A stretch of 64,000 nt of DNA from Mammaliicoccus vitulinus (GTDB lineage: Bacteria > Bacillota > Bacilli > Staphylococcales > Staphylococcaceae). The position numbers and the translations under genes were made by a program. The stretch lies in NCBI RefSeq assembly GCF_029024305.1, contig NZ_CP118974.1, positions 1,426,001-1,490,000 of the forward strand. Direction: 5' to 3'. Shown here piece by piece: positions 40,679 to 47,651 of this stretch. The notes beneath the pieces are model-generated. The model saw only the letters and a list, made by a program, of their open reading frames with translations, made no database searches and was not told the DNA's origin. Within the stretch, counting starts at the first letter, position 1, and every line of letters begins with the position of its first letter.

Positions 40679-41272
40679 TTATGTTTCTGACAAAATAATT
40701 TGATTTAATTTATCTTTTCCAATTACTTTTCTAAGCATGAAAAATTGATAATAACTTAAGTGCTGAATCAGTCTTTGATATTTATATATGTCGTCTTGTC
40801 TCAGTTCATGATATAGTTTATACATCATTTGAATCTCTGGACGTAAATATTTAACATCAGTTTCTAAACTATGAAAATATATTTTATAGTCTTCCACTTC
40901 TATATTGTGATCATGTCTAAATTGCCATTTGTCATCTTTCGTCTCATAAATATACACTATAATAATCCTACATTGTGCTTTTTTATCATATACATAAAAC
41001 TTAGTATAATTATAAAGATCGCTAGCATTGATTTCTTCTAGTTCGTATAAAGGTGTTTTGACTACCAACTGATATTGGTGTTCTAAAAAGTAATTTGTCA
41101 ACAAATCTACTTCTTCTCTACTTACTGTTATACTCATTAGTTCCTTTGTATATGTGTACTCGTTTAGAAATAAATCAATCGCACATTGTCCACAAACAAT
41201 ATATTGAAATGGGTAGTCAGACATAATCTGTTTTAATTCATCTATTGATAAATATTGTTCGTTTCTTTCCAA
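40679..41272 (-). CDS. Nucleotidyltransferase-fold protein with degenerate active site
   Basis: Cytoplasmic protein of 197 residues that I recognise only by fold. The N-terminal YIVCGQCAIDLFLNEYT resembles the GGxA-DLxLG start of aminoglycoside-type nucleotidyltransferases, and YLRPEIQMMYKLYHELRQDD followed by a basic helical tail resembles their C-terminal part. The expected R-x-H-x-D metal-binding motif after it is absent (TYTKELMSITV). It may be a non-catalytic relative. The start is a TTG at 41272 behind AGGAGG with eight-base spacing. A near-consensus cre site lies just upstream. Confidence 0.6.
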   Translation of the reverse strand: MERNEQYLSIDELKQIMSDYPFQYIVCGQCAIDLFLNEYTYTKELMSITVSREEVDLLTNYFLEHQYQLVVKTPLYELEEINASDLYNYTKFYVYDKKAQCRIIIVYIYETKDDKWQFRHDHNIEVEDYKIYFHSLETDVKYLRPEIQMMYKLYHELRQDDIYKYQRLIQHLSYYQFFMLRKVIGKDKLNQIILSET

Positions 41273-41287
41273 ATCAGGTACCTCCTA

Positions 41288-41301
41288 AGTAAGCGTTTTC
41301 A
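41288..41301 (-). promoter_or_regulatory. Candidate cre (CcpA) site
   Basis: AGTAAGCGTTTTCA matches TGWAANCGNTNWCA at 13 of 14 positions and lies just upstream of the ribosome site of the gene at 40679-41272. Confidence 0.5.
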
Positions 41302-41354
41302 TTCTCCTTTCATTTTATCAGTTTTGTAATAATTATCCAATAGCTATTTATTGT

Positions 41355-41684
41355 TTAATCTTTACGATTTAGTGAATCTTCTTTAGTAAAACCATTTGGA
41401 TATCGTCTTTCAAGCTTTGCTATGTTGGACATGGCTATATCATTTAAATCCATATCGAGTGCTTTAGCGCAACAAGCGATATACCACAATACATCCCCTA
41501 ACTCTTTCTTTAATTCTTGCTCGTCTAATTCATGACCATGAAACACATGTTTTTTTACGATATCAGCGACTTCGCCTGCTTCTCCTGTTAGTCCTAAAGC
41601 ACCATTAATTAAGCTTTGTTCTGGATCTCTTTTTATGTCTGACATCGTTCTTAATGCGAGTTGTTGATACTCATTTAATTCCAT
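41355..41684 (-). CDS. MazG-like nucleotide pyrophosphohydrolase
   Basis: All-alpha NTP pyrophosphatase of the MazG/dUTPase superfamily, about 109 residues. I use the ATG at 41684 (MELNEYQQLALRT), behind AAAAGAGGTAGCATT; the ORF start at 41702 overlaps the upstream gene. The metal-binding motif is GEAGEVADIVKK with the second half KKELGDVLWYIACC. Substrate unknown; house-cleaning of non-canonical nucleotides is the usual role. Confidence 0.88.
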   Translation of the reverse strand: MELNEYQQLALRTMSDIKRDPEQSLINGALGLTGEAGEVADIVKKHVFHGHELDEQELKKELGDVLWYIACCAKALDMDLNDIAMSNIAKLERRYPNGFTKEDSLNRKD

Positions 41685-41688
41685 AATG

Positions 41689-42573
41689 CTACCTCTTTTC
41701 AATTTGATTTTTTAACAATTGTATAACAGATTGTGTGCCGTTATCATCAAATCCTGCCTCACTAAGGGCATCATATACTTCTTTTGCTTTAAGTAAACCA
41801 GGCATATATAGTCCCATTTTTTCACTTTCTTCAATCGCGATTTTCATATCTTTTATAAAATGTTTAACATAGAATCCAGCTGCATAATCATTTTTAACCA
41901 TTCTTGGTCCTAAATTAGATAATGACCAGCTACCTGCTGCACCGTGTTCGATAGAATTGAACACTTTTTCTATATTTAAACCTGCTTCTTCTGCATAAAT
42001 AATTGCTTCTGCTACACCTAACATTCCAGCTGCAATCGCTATTTGGTTAGATAATTTCGTATGTTGACCATTACCACTTTTACCTTGATATACAACGTTT
42101 TTGCCAATAACTTTGAAGATGTTCTCTACTTGACGATATGCATCTTCATCTCCTCCGACCATAATTGTTAGTGCTGCATTTTTCGCACCTACATCTCCAC
42201 CTGAAACAGGTGCGTCTAAACTTTTAATATTTTGAGATTTAGCTTTTTTATAAATTTTTTCAGCTAATGCTGGACTTGAAGTTGTCATATCAATGACTAT
42301 GCTACCTTCTTTAGCGTGGTTTAAAATGCCTTCTTCACTTAAATAAATGGATTCAACATCTTTAGGGTATCCTACGATAGAAATAATAACATCACTATTC
42401 TGCGATAATAATTTAACCGTATCACACCACTCGGCACCTTGTTCAACTAGTGAATCAGCTTTTGATTTTGTTCTATTAAAAACATTTACTGTATATCCCT
42501 CTTTAATTAAATGCTCTGCCATAGATTTCCCCATGACACCAGTTCCTACAAATCCAATTGTTTGTTTAGTCAT
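41689..42573 (-). CDS. 3-Hydroxyisobutyrate dehydrogenase-family NAD(P) oxidoreductase
   Basis: Beta-hydroxyacid dehydrogenase, 294 residues from the ATG at 42573 (MTKQTIGFVG) behind AGGGGGCATTTTTG. The nucleotide-binding motif is GFVGTGVMGKSMAEHL, the substrate-binding loop is DAPVSGGDVGAKNA, and the catalytic lysine is in GNGQHTKLSNQIAIA. It could act on hydroxyisobutyrate, glyoxylate or succinic semialdehyde; the sequence does not decide. The MazG-like gene follows 4 bases after its stop, so they are probably co-transcribed. Confidence 0.88.
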   Translation of the reverse strand: MTKQTIGFVGTGVMGKSMAEHLIKEGYTVNVFNRTKSKADSLVEQGAEWCDTVKLLSQNSDVIISIVGYPKDVESIYLSEEGILNHAKEGSIVIDMTTSSPALAEKIYKKAKSQNIKSLDAPVSGGDVGAKNAALTIMVGGDEDAYRQVENIFKVIGKNVVYQGKSGNGQHTKLSNQIAIAAGMLGVAEAIIYAEEAGLNIEKVFNSIEHGAAGSWSLSNLGPRMVKNDYAAGFYVKHFIKDMKIAIEESEKMGLYMPGLLKAKEVYDALSEAGFDDNGTQSVIQLLKNQIEKR

Positions 42574-42828
42574 CAAAAATGCCCCCTATTTTTATCATAT
42601 ACAGTCATTATACCGATTTATCAGAAAAATCTAAATCATTGAACATATAGACAATCATAAATTTTACAATCCATTTACATAAAACAAACATTATTTAAGG
42701 TTTATTATTAAAATTGAAAAAAACTATAAAAATTTATTAATGAATTTAGTTTGATTTTAATTTATAGTGGTATTCAATTAATGTTGATACATAAGTGTCA
42801 AACATATAAATAGAAAAGAGGTTCTAAC

Positions 42829-43545
42829 ATGAAGAAATTTATAATGTTGCTATTATCTTCATTCCTATTTTTAGCAGCTTGTGGCAATGGAGATAGCGAT
42901 AGTAGCAAAAATGATTCTTCTGCAAGTAAAGATTCATCTAAATCTGACGATTCTTCAAAATCAGGAGATAGTAAATCCGATAAAGATTCTAATTCTGATA
43001 GCGATAGTAAATCTAACAATGATGCTAACGCTGACTCTGAGAGCAATGATAAACCTTCTGAAAGTACAGATAATAACAATTCAGACGCTAGTAATAGCAG
43101 TGCTTCTTCTGACTCTAATTCTAACAGTTCCAATTCTTCAGATGACAATGGAACTTCAAGTTCTGATGCAACAAGTAACGCCAGTAATTCAAATAATAGT
43201 TCAGCTGATGCAAATGCTTCATCAAATAATAATTCGGCTCAAAGCAATGCGAATCAATCAGCTGCAAATACAAGTTCAGCTACAAATGCAAATGCTTCTG
43301 CAAGCAATAATCAAACAGTTTCAGCACTTGGATCTGAACAAGCACAACAAATTTATAACGAAACAGGCTCTAATGCCTATTTAAACTCCATTAATGCAGA
43401 TTGGAGACAAAAGTACGAAGGTGGACTAACTAACCCTGAAAAAGCTTCTTTAAATGCATTAGAGATAGGTAATTATAACGGTCCTGAACAACCTGAATTA
43501 TTCTATAATGCATTAGTTCAAATTCAACAACAATATGCACAATAA
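42829..43545 (+). CDS. Low-complexity Ser/Asn/Asp-rich lipoprotein
   Basis: Predicted lipoprotein of 238 residues. The signal peptide MKKFIMLLLSSFLFLAAC ends in lipobox LAAC (Cys18). Residues about 19-160 are almost only Ser, Asp, Asn, Lys, Ala, Thr and Glu, grading from Lys/Asp/Ser to Asn/Ala/Ser, likely an extended surface spacer. The last 75 residues are ordinary sequence (SEQAQQIYNETGSNAYLNSI, then NADWRQKYEGGLTNPEKA) and may form a small domain. The start ATG follows AAAAGAGGTTCTAAC. No known family is recognised. Alternative frames here are artefacts of the repetitive codons. Confidence 0.85.
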   Translation: MKKFIMLLLSSFLFLAACGNGDSDSSKNDSSASKDSSKSDDSSKSGDSKSDKDSNSDSDSKSNNDANADSESNDKPSESTDNNNSDASNSSASSDSNSNSSNSSDDNGTSSSDATSNASNSNNSSADANASSNNNSAQSNANQSAANTSSATNANASASNNQTVSALGSEQAQQIYNETGSNAYLNSINADWRQKYEGGLTNPEKASLNALEIGNYNGPEQPELFYNALVQIQQQYAQ

Positions 43546-43548
43546 ATT

Positions 43549-43590
43549 AAAGGTCTCTTCATTAGGTTATAACCTAGTGAAGAGACCTTT
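43549..43590 (+). terminator. Terminator downstream of the lipoprotein gene
   Basis: Arms AAAGGTCTCTTCA and TGAAGAGACCTTT with inner ATTAGGTT-AACCTAGT pairing; similar in sequence to the hairpin at 3571-3610. Followed at once by repeat copy C. Confidence 0.9.
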
Positions 43591-43601
43591 TTATATTTTT
43601 A

Positions 43602-43640
43602 AATTTCATGATTTTGAAAGTGCATGTTTGTCTAGGGGTA
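43602..43640 (+). repeat. Dispersed intergenic repeat box, copy C (truncated)
   Basis: CATGATTTTGAAAGTGCATG followed by TTTGTCTAGGGGTA, matching the right half of copy B, directly behind a terminator hairpin. Confidence 0.75.
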
Positions 43641-43681
43641 GCACGAAGACTAATCATAACCTTGAAATGTTAAGTGTGTAC

Positions 43682-44221
43682 TTAATTCAGCATATACTGG
43701 TTTATTTGTTCGATAAAATAATCTTTCATCTCATTGATAATCCATTCATCTGGCATACCATCAACTGTTGTTTTCCAATTCGTATGAATTTCTAATGAAC
43801 GGTGCGGACATTCAGTTTCACTAAATTCTAAATGTAGTCTCACTGTTTCCCTATTTGGCGTTAAATTATAATCTATCATGTCTGTCGCTATTGTTCGAAA
43901 TGTTTCTTGTTCATTTAATAAAAATTCTTCATCCGTACTTGAAAGAGATTCTAACACTTCGTAACCGATATATTGTTCATTGCCAATAGGATGAGCAGTA
44001 TGCCATGCGATATTTTCAGTATCGATTGCTTGCCATTGTTGATTCCGATCAATATAGTAATGTGCGATCCCTTGTACATATCGTTCTTCAGGTGCATTTA
44101 TTAATACTTCGCGCCATTCATTTGCATTTAATTCACTGGCATCATTATGAATAACTACACCTAATAGAGGTTCGGTTCTTTTCTGCATATCGTAATTAAT
44201 ATAATCATTTTGTGATGTCAT
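43682..44221 (-). CDS. N-acetylmuramoyl-L-alanine amidase (Amidase_2 fold) without signal peptide
   Basis: Zinc amidase of the T7 lysozyme/PGRP fold, 179 residues. The metal ligands fit T7 lysozyme spacing: H25 (GVVIHNDAS), H130 (RLHLEF) and C138 (TECPH), that is 105 and 8 residues apart. The core also has AHYYID and IAWHTAHPIGNEQYIGYEVL. Unlike chromosomal autolysins it has neither signal peptide nor wall-binding repeats, so it resembles a phage endolysin catalytic domain or needs another export route. The start ATG has GGGGGAGG upstream. No phage genes are adjacent. Confidence 0.85.
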   Translation of the reverse strand: MTSQNDYINYDMQKRTEPLLGVVIHNDASELNANEWREVLINAPEERYVQGIAHYYIDRNQQWQAIDTENIAWHTAHPIGNEQYIGYEVLESLSSTDEEFLLNEQETFRTIATDMIDYNLTPNRETVRLHLEFSETECPHRSLEIHTNWKTTVDGMPDEWIINEMKDYFIEQINQYMLN

Positions 44222-44349
44222 CGTTATCCTCCCCCATAAATATTAACTTTTATTTATCTTAACATAAATAATTCATGAACTTGAAACTGTTTATACATCT
44301 AAATAAATGGTAATGTAATAAAAGAACGATTACAGGAGGTTATATATTT

Positions 44350-45273
44350 ATGACACAACATTTTCATAAAGGCATATTATTTTATCATAAAGCAGCTGGA
44401 CAAGGTAATATATACAAAGAACTTGGACAAGTTACTGAAAACTTAACGCAGCTTTGTGATGACTTAACAATAAAATTAAGTAAAGAAGAAGGACAAATTA
44501 AATCGTATTGCAAAGAAATCGCTGAAAATAATCATGTTAGTTCTTTTGATGTTTTTTTCATACTAGGTGGCGATGGAACTTTAAATGAACTTATAAATGG
44601 CGTTGTAGAAAACAATCTACAAATACCGATTGGTGTGTTGCCTGGAGGAACATTCAATGATTTTACAAAAACGTTAAATCTTTCTCAAAAACCAATGCAA
44701 GCATCTCAAGATTTATTAAATAGTCAAATTAAATCGTTTGATGTTTTAGATGTAAATGGTACATATGCACTTAACTTTGCTGGTATAGGCTTAATGGTTC
44801 AAAATGCAGAGAACGTTGAATCTAATCAAAAAGAATTATTTGGTAAGTTCAGTTATGTATTTTCTACAATAAAAACAGTTTCAAATCCTGAAATTTATAA
44901 CTATAAATTAATAGCAGATGGAAAAGAGTATTCTGGTGAAACTTCCATGATTTTAGTAGCAAATGGTCAAAATGTTGGTGGTAGTAAAATTCCATTAGAA
45001 GATTTATCACCAAACGATGGCAAGATGAATATCTTTATATTCGACAAACAAAACTTTAGTATCATTAATGACTTTTTCAAAGTAAAAGATAGCATGAATT
45101 GGAATGAAATTAGCGAAAGTATCACACATATTTCTTGCGAATCAGCATCTTTAGAAACAGATCCACATGCAAAATTAGACATAGATGGCGAAATATTATT
45201 TGAAACACCAGTGGATATTAAATTATTAAAAGATCAAGTTAAACTACTATATTTAGATATTAATAATCAATAA
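44350..45273 (+). CDS. Diacylglycerol/lipid kinase family protein
   Basis: Soluble lipid kinase of the DagK/YegS family, 307 residues. The nucleotide-binding motif GGDGTLNELINGV is at about residues 73-85, followed by PIGVLPGGTFNDFTKTL; the metal-binding DG appears in LSPNDGKMNIFIFDK and the C-terminal LDIDGE. The start ATG follows ACAGGAGG. In staphylococci members recycle diacylglycerol from lipoteichoic acid synthesis; whether this is that enzyme or a paralogue is not clear. Single-gene unit. Confidence 0.88.
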   Translation: MTQHFHKGILFYHKAAGQGNIYKELGQVTENLTQLCDDLTIKLSKEEGQIKSYCKEIAENNHVSSFDVFFILGGDGTLNELINGVVENNLQIPIGVLPGGTFNDFTKTLNLSQKPMQASQDLLNSQIKSFDVLDVNGTYALNFAGIGLMVQNAENVESNQKELFGKFSYVFSTIKTVSNPEIYNYKLIADGKEYSGETSMILVANGQNVGGSKIPLEDLSPNDGKMNIFIFDKQNFSIINDFFKVKDSMNWNEISESITHISCESASLETDPHAKLDIDGEILFETPVDIKLLKDQVKLLYLDINNQ

Positions 45274-45311
45274 ATATCAAAAAAGAAGCTGGTACATAAA
45301 TCCAAACTCAA

Positions 45312-45360
45312 AAAAACAACTCATTTCACTGATTCATTCAGCTAGAAACGAGTTGTTTTT
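45312..45360. terminator. Terminator downstream of the lipid kinase
   Basis: Arms AAAAACAACTC and GAGTTGTTTTT; loop and arms almost identical to the hairpin at 3711-3749. Followed by repeat copy D. Confidence 0.85.
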
Positions 45361-45364
45361 CTAT

Positions 45365-45412
45365 AAAATTTACGATTTTGTTCGTGCAGGTTTGCCTAGG
45401 GTATGGTTCGAT
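45365..45412 (+). repeat. Dispersed intergenic repeat box, copy D (truncated)
   Basis: ACGATTTTGTTCGTGCAGG followed by TTTGCCTAGGGTATGGTTCGA, aligning with the right half of copy B (CTAGGGGTATGGTTCGAGC in inverse orientation). Confidence 0.75.
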
Positions 45413-45420
45413 TATAAGAA

Positions 45421-45463
45421 AAAGAGTAGGAATTCAATTTTAATTATGAATTTCTACTCTTTT
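45421..45463. terminator. Hairpin downstream of the TM2 gene
   Basis: Arms AAAGAGTAG-AATTCA and TGAATT-CTACTCTTT. Belongs to the convergent TM2-domain gene; T runs on both strands. Confidence 0.8.
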
Positions 45464-45519
45464 TTAATTTCTAGGAAATTTATGTCCTAGACACTTTTGC
45501 TATTTAGTTTCAAATACTA

Positions 45520-45723
45520 TTAAACTTGGATGTTCCCTTGTTCATCTGATGGTCTTAGAAGTGCTAAAACAGCACTTATTATCGCTATAATATGTGGGAT
45601 TCCCGTCCAACAAAAAGCTAAATGTAACAAACCTACTACGGGCTTTTGTGCATAAAATTTATGAACACCAAAGTTGCCTAATAGAACTGCTAATGCAATA
45701 TATATCCATTTATTAACTAACAT
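45520..45723 (-). CDS. TM2-domain membrane protein
   Basis: Small membrane protein of 67 residues with two hydrophobic segments (about 5-20 and 30-58) joined by the TM2 signature GNFGVHKFYAQKPVVGLLHL. Such proteins have no defined function. The start ATG is behind AGGAGGGGTATA. The family identity is clear from the GxxGxHxFY motif. Confidence 0.88.
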   Translation of the reverse strand: MLVNKWIYIALAVLLGNFGVHKFYAQKPVVGLLHLAFCWTGIPHIIAIISAVLALLRPSDEQGNIQV

Positions 45724-45831
45724 TATACCCCTCCTTCAACTATAAATTCATTATATCTCCTACTTTATAGTAATACCCTAATGTGAACTAACAATATCAT
45801 ATATAAAGTGACGTTTTTGTAACATAAAAAA

Positions 45832-45868
45832 AACCTGCCGACATAGTCAGTGACTTTATCGGCAGGTT
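45832..45868 (-). terminator. Terminator downstream of the gene at 45880
   Basis: Arms AACCTGCCGA and TCGGCAGGTT with paired inner segments and a long T run on the minus strand. Confidence 0.88.
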
Positions 45869-45879
45869 AACAATCATTT

Positions 45880-46089
45880 CTAGTTCCCTAAATAATCGTT
45901 AAACTCAGCTATAAATTGTTCTTTATCGTTTGCTGAATGATAGTTTAACCCGCCTAACATAATCGACTGGCTACTTACTGTAATAAAGTCATAATCAATG
46001 GAATGTTTCAAAAATATATTTTTTGCATCTTCTTGATTGTAATTATTCTTTAGGTTTTCAAATACTAAAATCTTCTCATCAAAAAACAT
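45880..46089 (-). CDS. Uncharacterised 69-residue protein
   Basis: I do not recognise this protein. It is small, acidic and soluble, starting MFFDEKILVFENLKNNYNQE. The ATG at 46089 has GGAGG six bases upstream (GGAGGCAGTTATG), and a strong terminator follows, both of which support a real gene. It lies in a group of three short unknown genes. Confidence 0.65.
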   Translation of the reverse strand: MFFDEKILVFENLKNNYNQEDAKNIFLKHSIDYDFITVSSQSIMLGGLNYHSANDKEQFIAEFNDYLGN

Positions 46090-46245
46090 AACTGCCTCCA
46101 AAAAAAACTTAATATATAAATACTACAAAACTATATTAAGTGAGGCTAGGGGCAATTGATGTAAATTAATACAAATTAAACTTCTATACACAATGTGTGT
46201 AAAATAACAAAACAAATTTGAGTGATAGTTAATGATTTTGACCGT

Positions 46246-46410
46246 TTATGATTCTTTAATAAATTCTGCTTCTAAATGCTCAATCATTTTTTTCGCTTTT
46301 TTTAATCCAGGAGACTCAGTTTCTTCTTTTTTGTATTGAAGTTCCACTAAATTAAAATCCACTTCTTTTTTTAAAGTACTCCACATTTCATGATAAACAC
46401 TTTCATCCAT
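46246..46410 (-). CDS. Uncharacterised 54-residue protein
   Basis: Small soluble, charged, probably helical protein (MDESVYHEMWSTLKKEVDF, ending MIEHLEAEFIKES). The ATG at 46410 has TAGGAGGTTATTCATC upstream; an alternative start at 46431 would place the ribosome site inside the frame. It is divergent from the gene at 46536. No family recognised. Confidence 0.6.
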   Translation of the reverse strand: MDESVYHEMWSTLKKEVDFNLVELQYKKEETESPGLKKAKKMIEHLEAEFIKES

Positions 46411-46535
46411 GATGAATAACCTCCTATTCATAAATCTAACACTTAATATTTACCCTTATATTATATAAACAATCATTTATATAATATTTTTAATATGATA
46501 GACTTTATATAATATATTATATAGGAGTGTTTCTA

Positions 46536-46727
46536 ATGGAATTTAGTACCGCGATAAAAAAAGGGTTAAAAGCCAACAAGAACGTTTATATTATGACTGT
46601 TGATCATATCGAGATTAAAGTAGAAGAGTTACTTAAAGATGGTTTCGAACATCTTTTAATTGAAACACCTGATCACATCATAAATGTAGCGAAGAAACAA
46701 ATTATTTATGTTCAAACTGATAAATAA
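46536..46727 (+). CDS. Uncharacterised 63-residue protein
   Basis: Small soluble protein starting MEFSTAIKKGLKANKNVYIM and predicted to be mostly beta strands after a first helix (VEELLKDGFEHLLIETPDHI). The ATG at 46536 has ATAGGAGTG nine bases upstream. It converges on the DUF1722 gene with no gap. No family recognised, though the length and strand pattern would be compatible with a small beta-barrel. Confidence 0.6.
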   Translation: MEFSTAIKKGLKANKNVYIMTVDHIEIKVEELLKDGFEHLLIETPDHIINVAKKQIIYVQTDK

Positions 46728-47096
46728 TTAATGTAAAATTGTAGATTCTAATAAATATGTTTGTTCATATTTCACTGCTAACTGATGTATAAATTGCAGT
46801 AATTCATGAGCGCTAATATGATTGCTTTGAAATTGCTCTTTATATTTTATATATTGAGCTTTTTCCTCGTTGGTTGCAATTTTTTTGAAATATCCCCACA
46901 TATGATCAAATGTATTCATAATTGATCCTTTAGTTGGCTCTGTTTTTTTAGCTGTTTTAATTTTAAATTCTAACGCTTCATACGACAAGTTACCTTTTAG
47001 TGATTCTCTAATATCTAAATATGCCTTTTGGCTATGCATCATTACGTTATATTTTTCATATCTCCACAATTTTTCAATCTCTGACCTACTTTTCAT
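46728..47096 (-). CDS. DUF1722 (YbgA-like) protein
   Basis: Helical domain protein of 122 residues. The DUF1722 core is plain: EKLWRYEKYNVMMHSQKAY at the start, then MWGYFKKIATNEEKAQYIKYKEQF, and LLQFIHQLAVKYEQTYLLEST. In E. coli YbgA sits beside the photolyase gene phr. Here it is co-transcribed, four bases behind a DNA-glycosylase-like gene, so a photodamage repair link is suggested, not shown. The start ATG follows AAGGTGATGAA. Confidence 0.82.
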   Translation of the reverse strand: MKSRSEIEKLWRYEKYNVMMHSQKAYLDIRESLKGNLSYEALEFKIKTAKKTEPTKGSIMNTFDHMWGYFKKIATNEEKAQYIKYKEQFQSNHISAHELLQFIHQLAVKYEQTYLLESTILH

Positions 47097-47100
47097 TTCA

Positions 47101-47574
47101 TCACCTTCTCACATTGCAACGAGGTGCTATATTGTCTTGAGACCACTTTAAATATAGTAATTTTTGATATTCTAAGTATGCTTTATCACTTAGTAGTTTA
47201 CAATCACCGTATACATAAAATGGCGGTAATTTTTCATTTGAAAGCACACCATCTTGAAGTCCTAAGTTAATGACTTCACCCATTGTTTGAATTTTATGTT
47301 CAAATTCAAGCGATCTTTTTCCGCCTCTTCTTTTATGTTCTTTATCCATTTCTAATAATATTTGATATGCATCTAATAAATAAGGTTGGCCATTATTAAA
47401 CACATGTTTTACAATCGGATGATTAAGATAACGGGTATCGCCTTTTATATATCCCAACTTTGCTAGACAAACATTAATAATCTGGTATAGTTCTAATACT
47501 TGTTTAGACAGTCTGCGATTATCTAAAAATTTAGCACTTATTTCATGATCTTCACTTATTCTAAAGATTTGCAT
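47101..47574 (-). CDS. Pyrimidine-dimer DNA glycosylase-like (MSMEG_6728-type) protein
   Basis: Protein of 157 residues resembling the family annotated as pyrimidine dimer DNA glycosylase/endonuclease V-like: SAKFLDNRRLSKQVLELYQI near the N-terminus, then YLNHPIVKHVFNNGQPYLLDAY and KEHKRRGGKRSLEFEHK. The N-terminal MQIFRIS lacks the exact T4 endonuclease V start (Thr2), so activity is uncertain. The ATG at 47574 has GAGGTATAAGCATAT upstream. It is the first gene of a pair with DUF1722. Confidence 0.6.
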   Translation of the reverse strand: MQIFRISEDHEISAKFLDNRRLSKQVLELYQIINVCLAKLGYIKGDTRYLNHPIVKHVFNNGQPYLLDAYQILLEMDKEHKRRGGKRSLEFEHKIQTMGEVINLGLQDGVLSNEKLPPFYVYGDCKLLSDKAYLEYQKLLYLKWSQDNIAPRCNVRR

Positions 47575-47651
47575 ATATGCTTATACCTCTTCTCATCATT
47601 TATTCATCATAACAACTCCAAAAACAAATCAATTTTGAAACTATCTATATA

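Noticed and set aside
42798-43384. Long open frames on both strands across the Ser-rich lipoprotein gene (a Leu/Ser-rich minus frame and an Ile/Leu-rich plus frame)
   Set aside because: They are by-products of repetitive Ser/Asn/Asp codons; they lack ribosome sites and natural composition.
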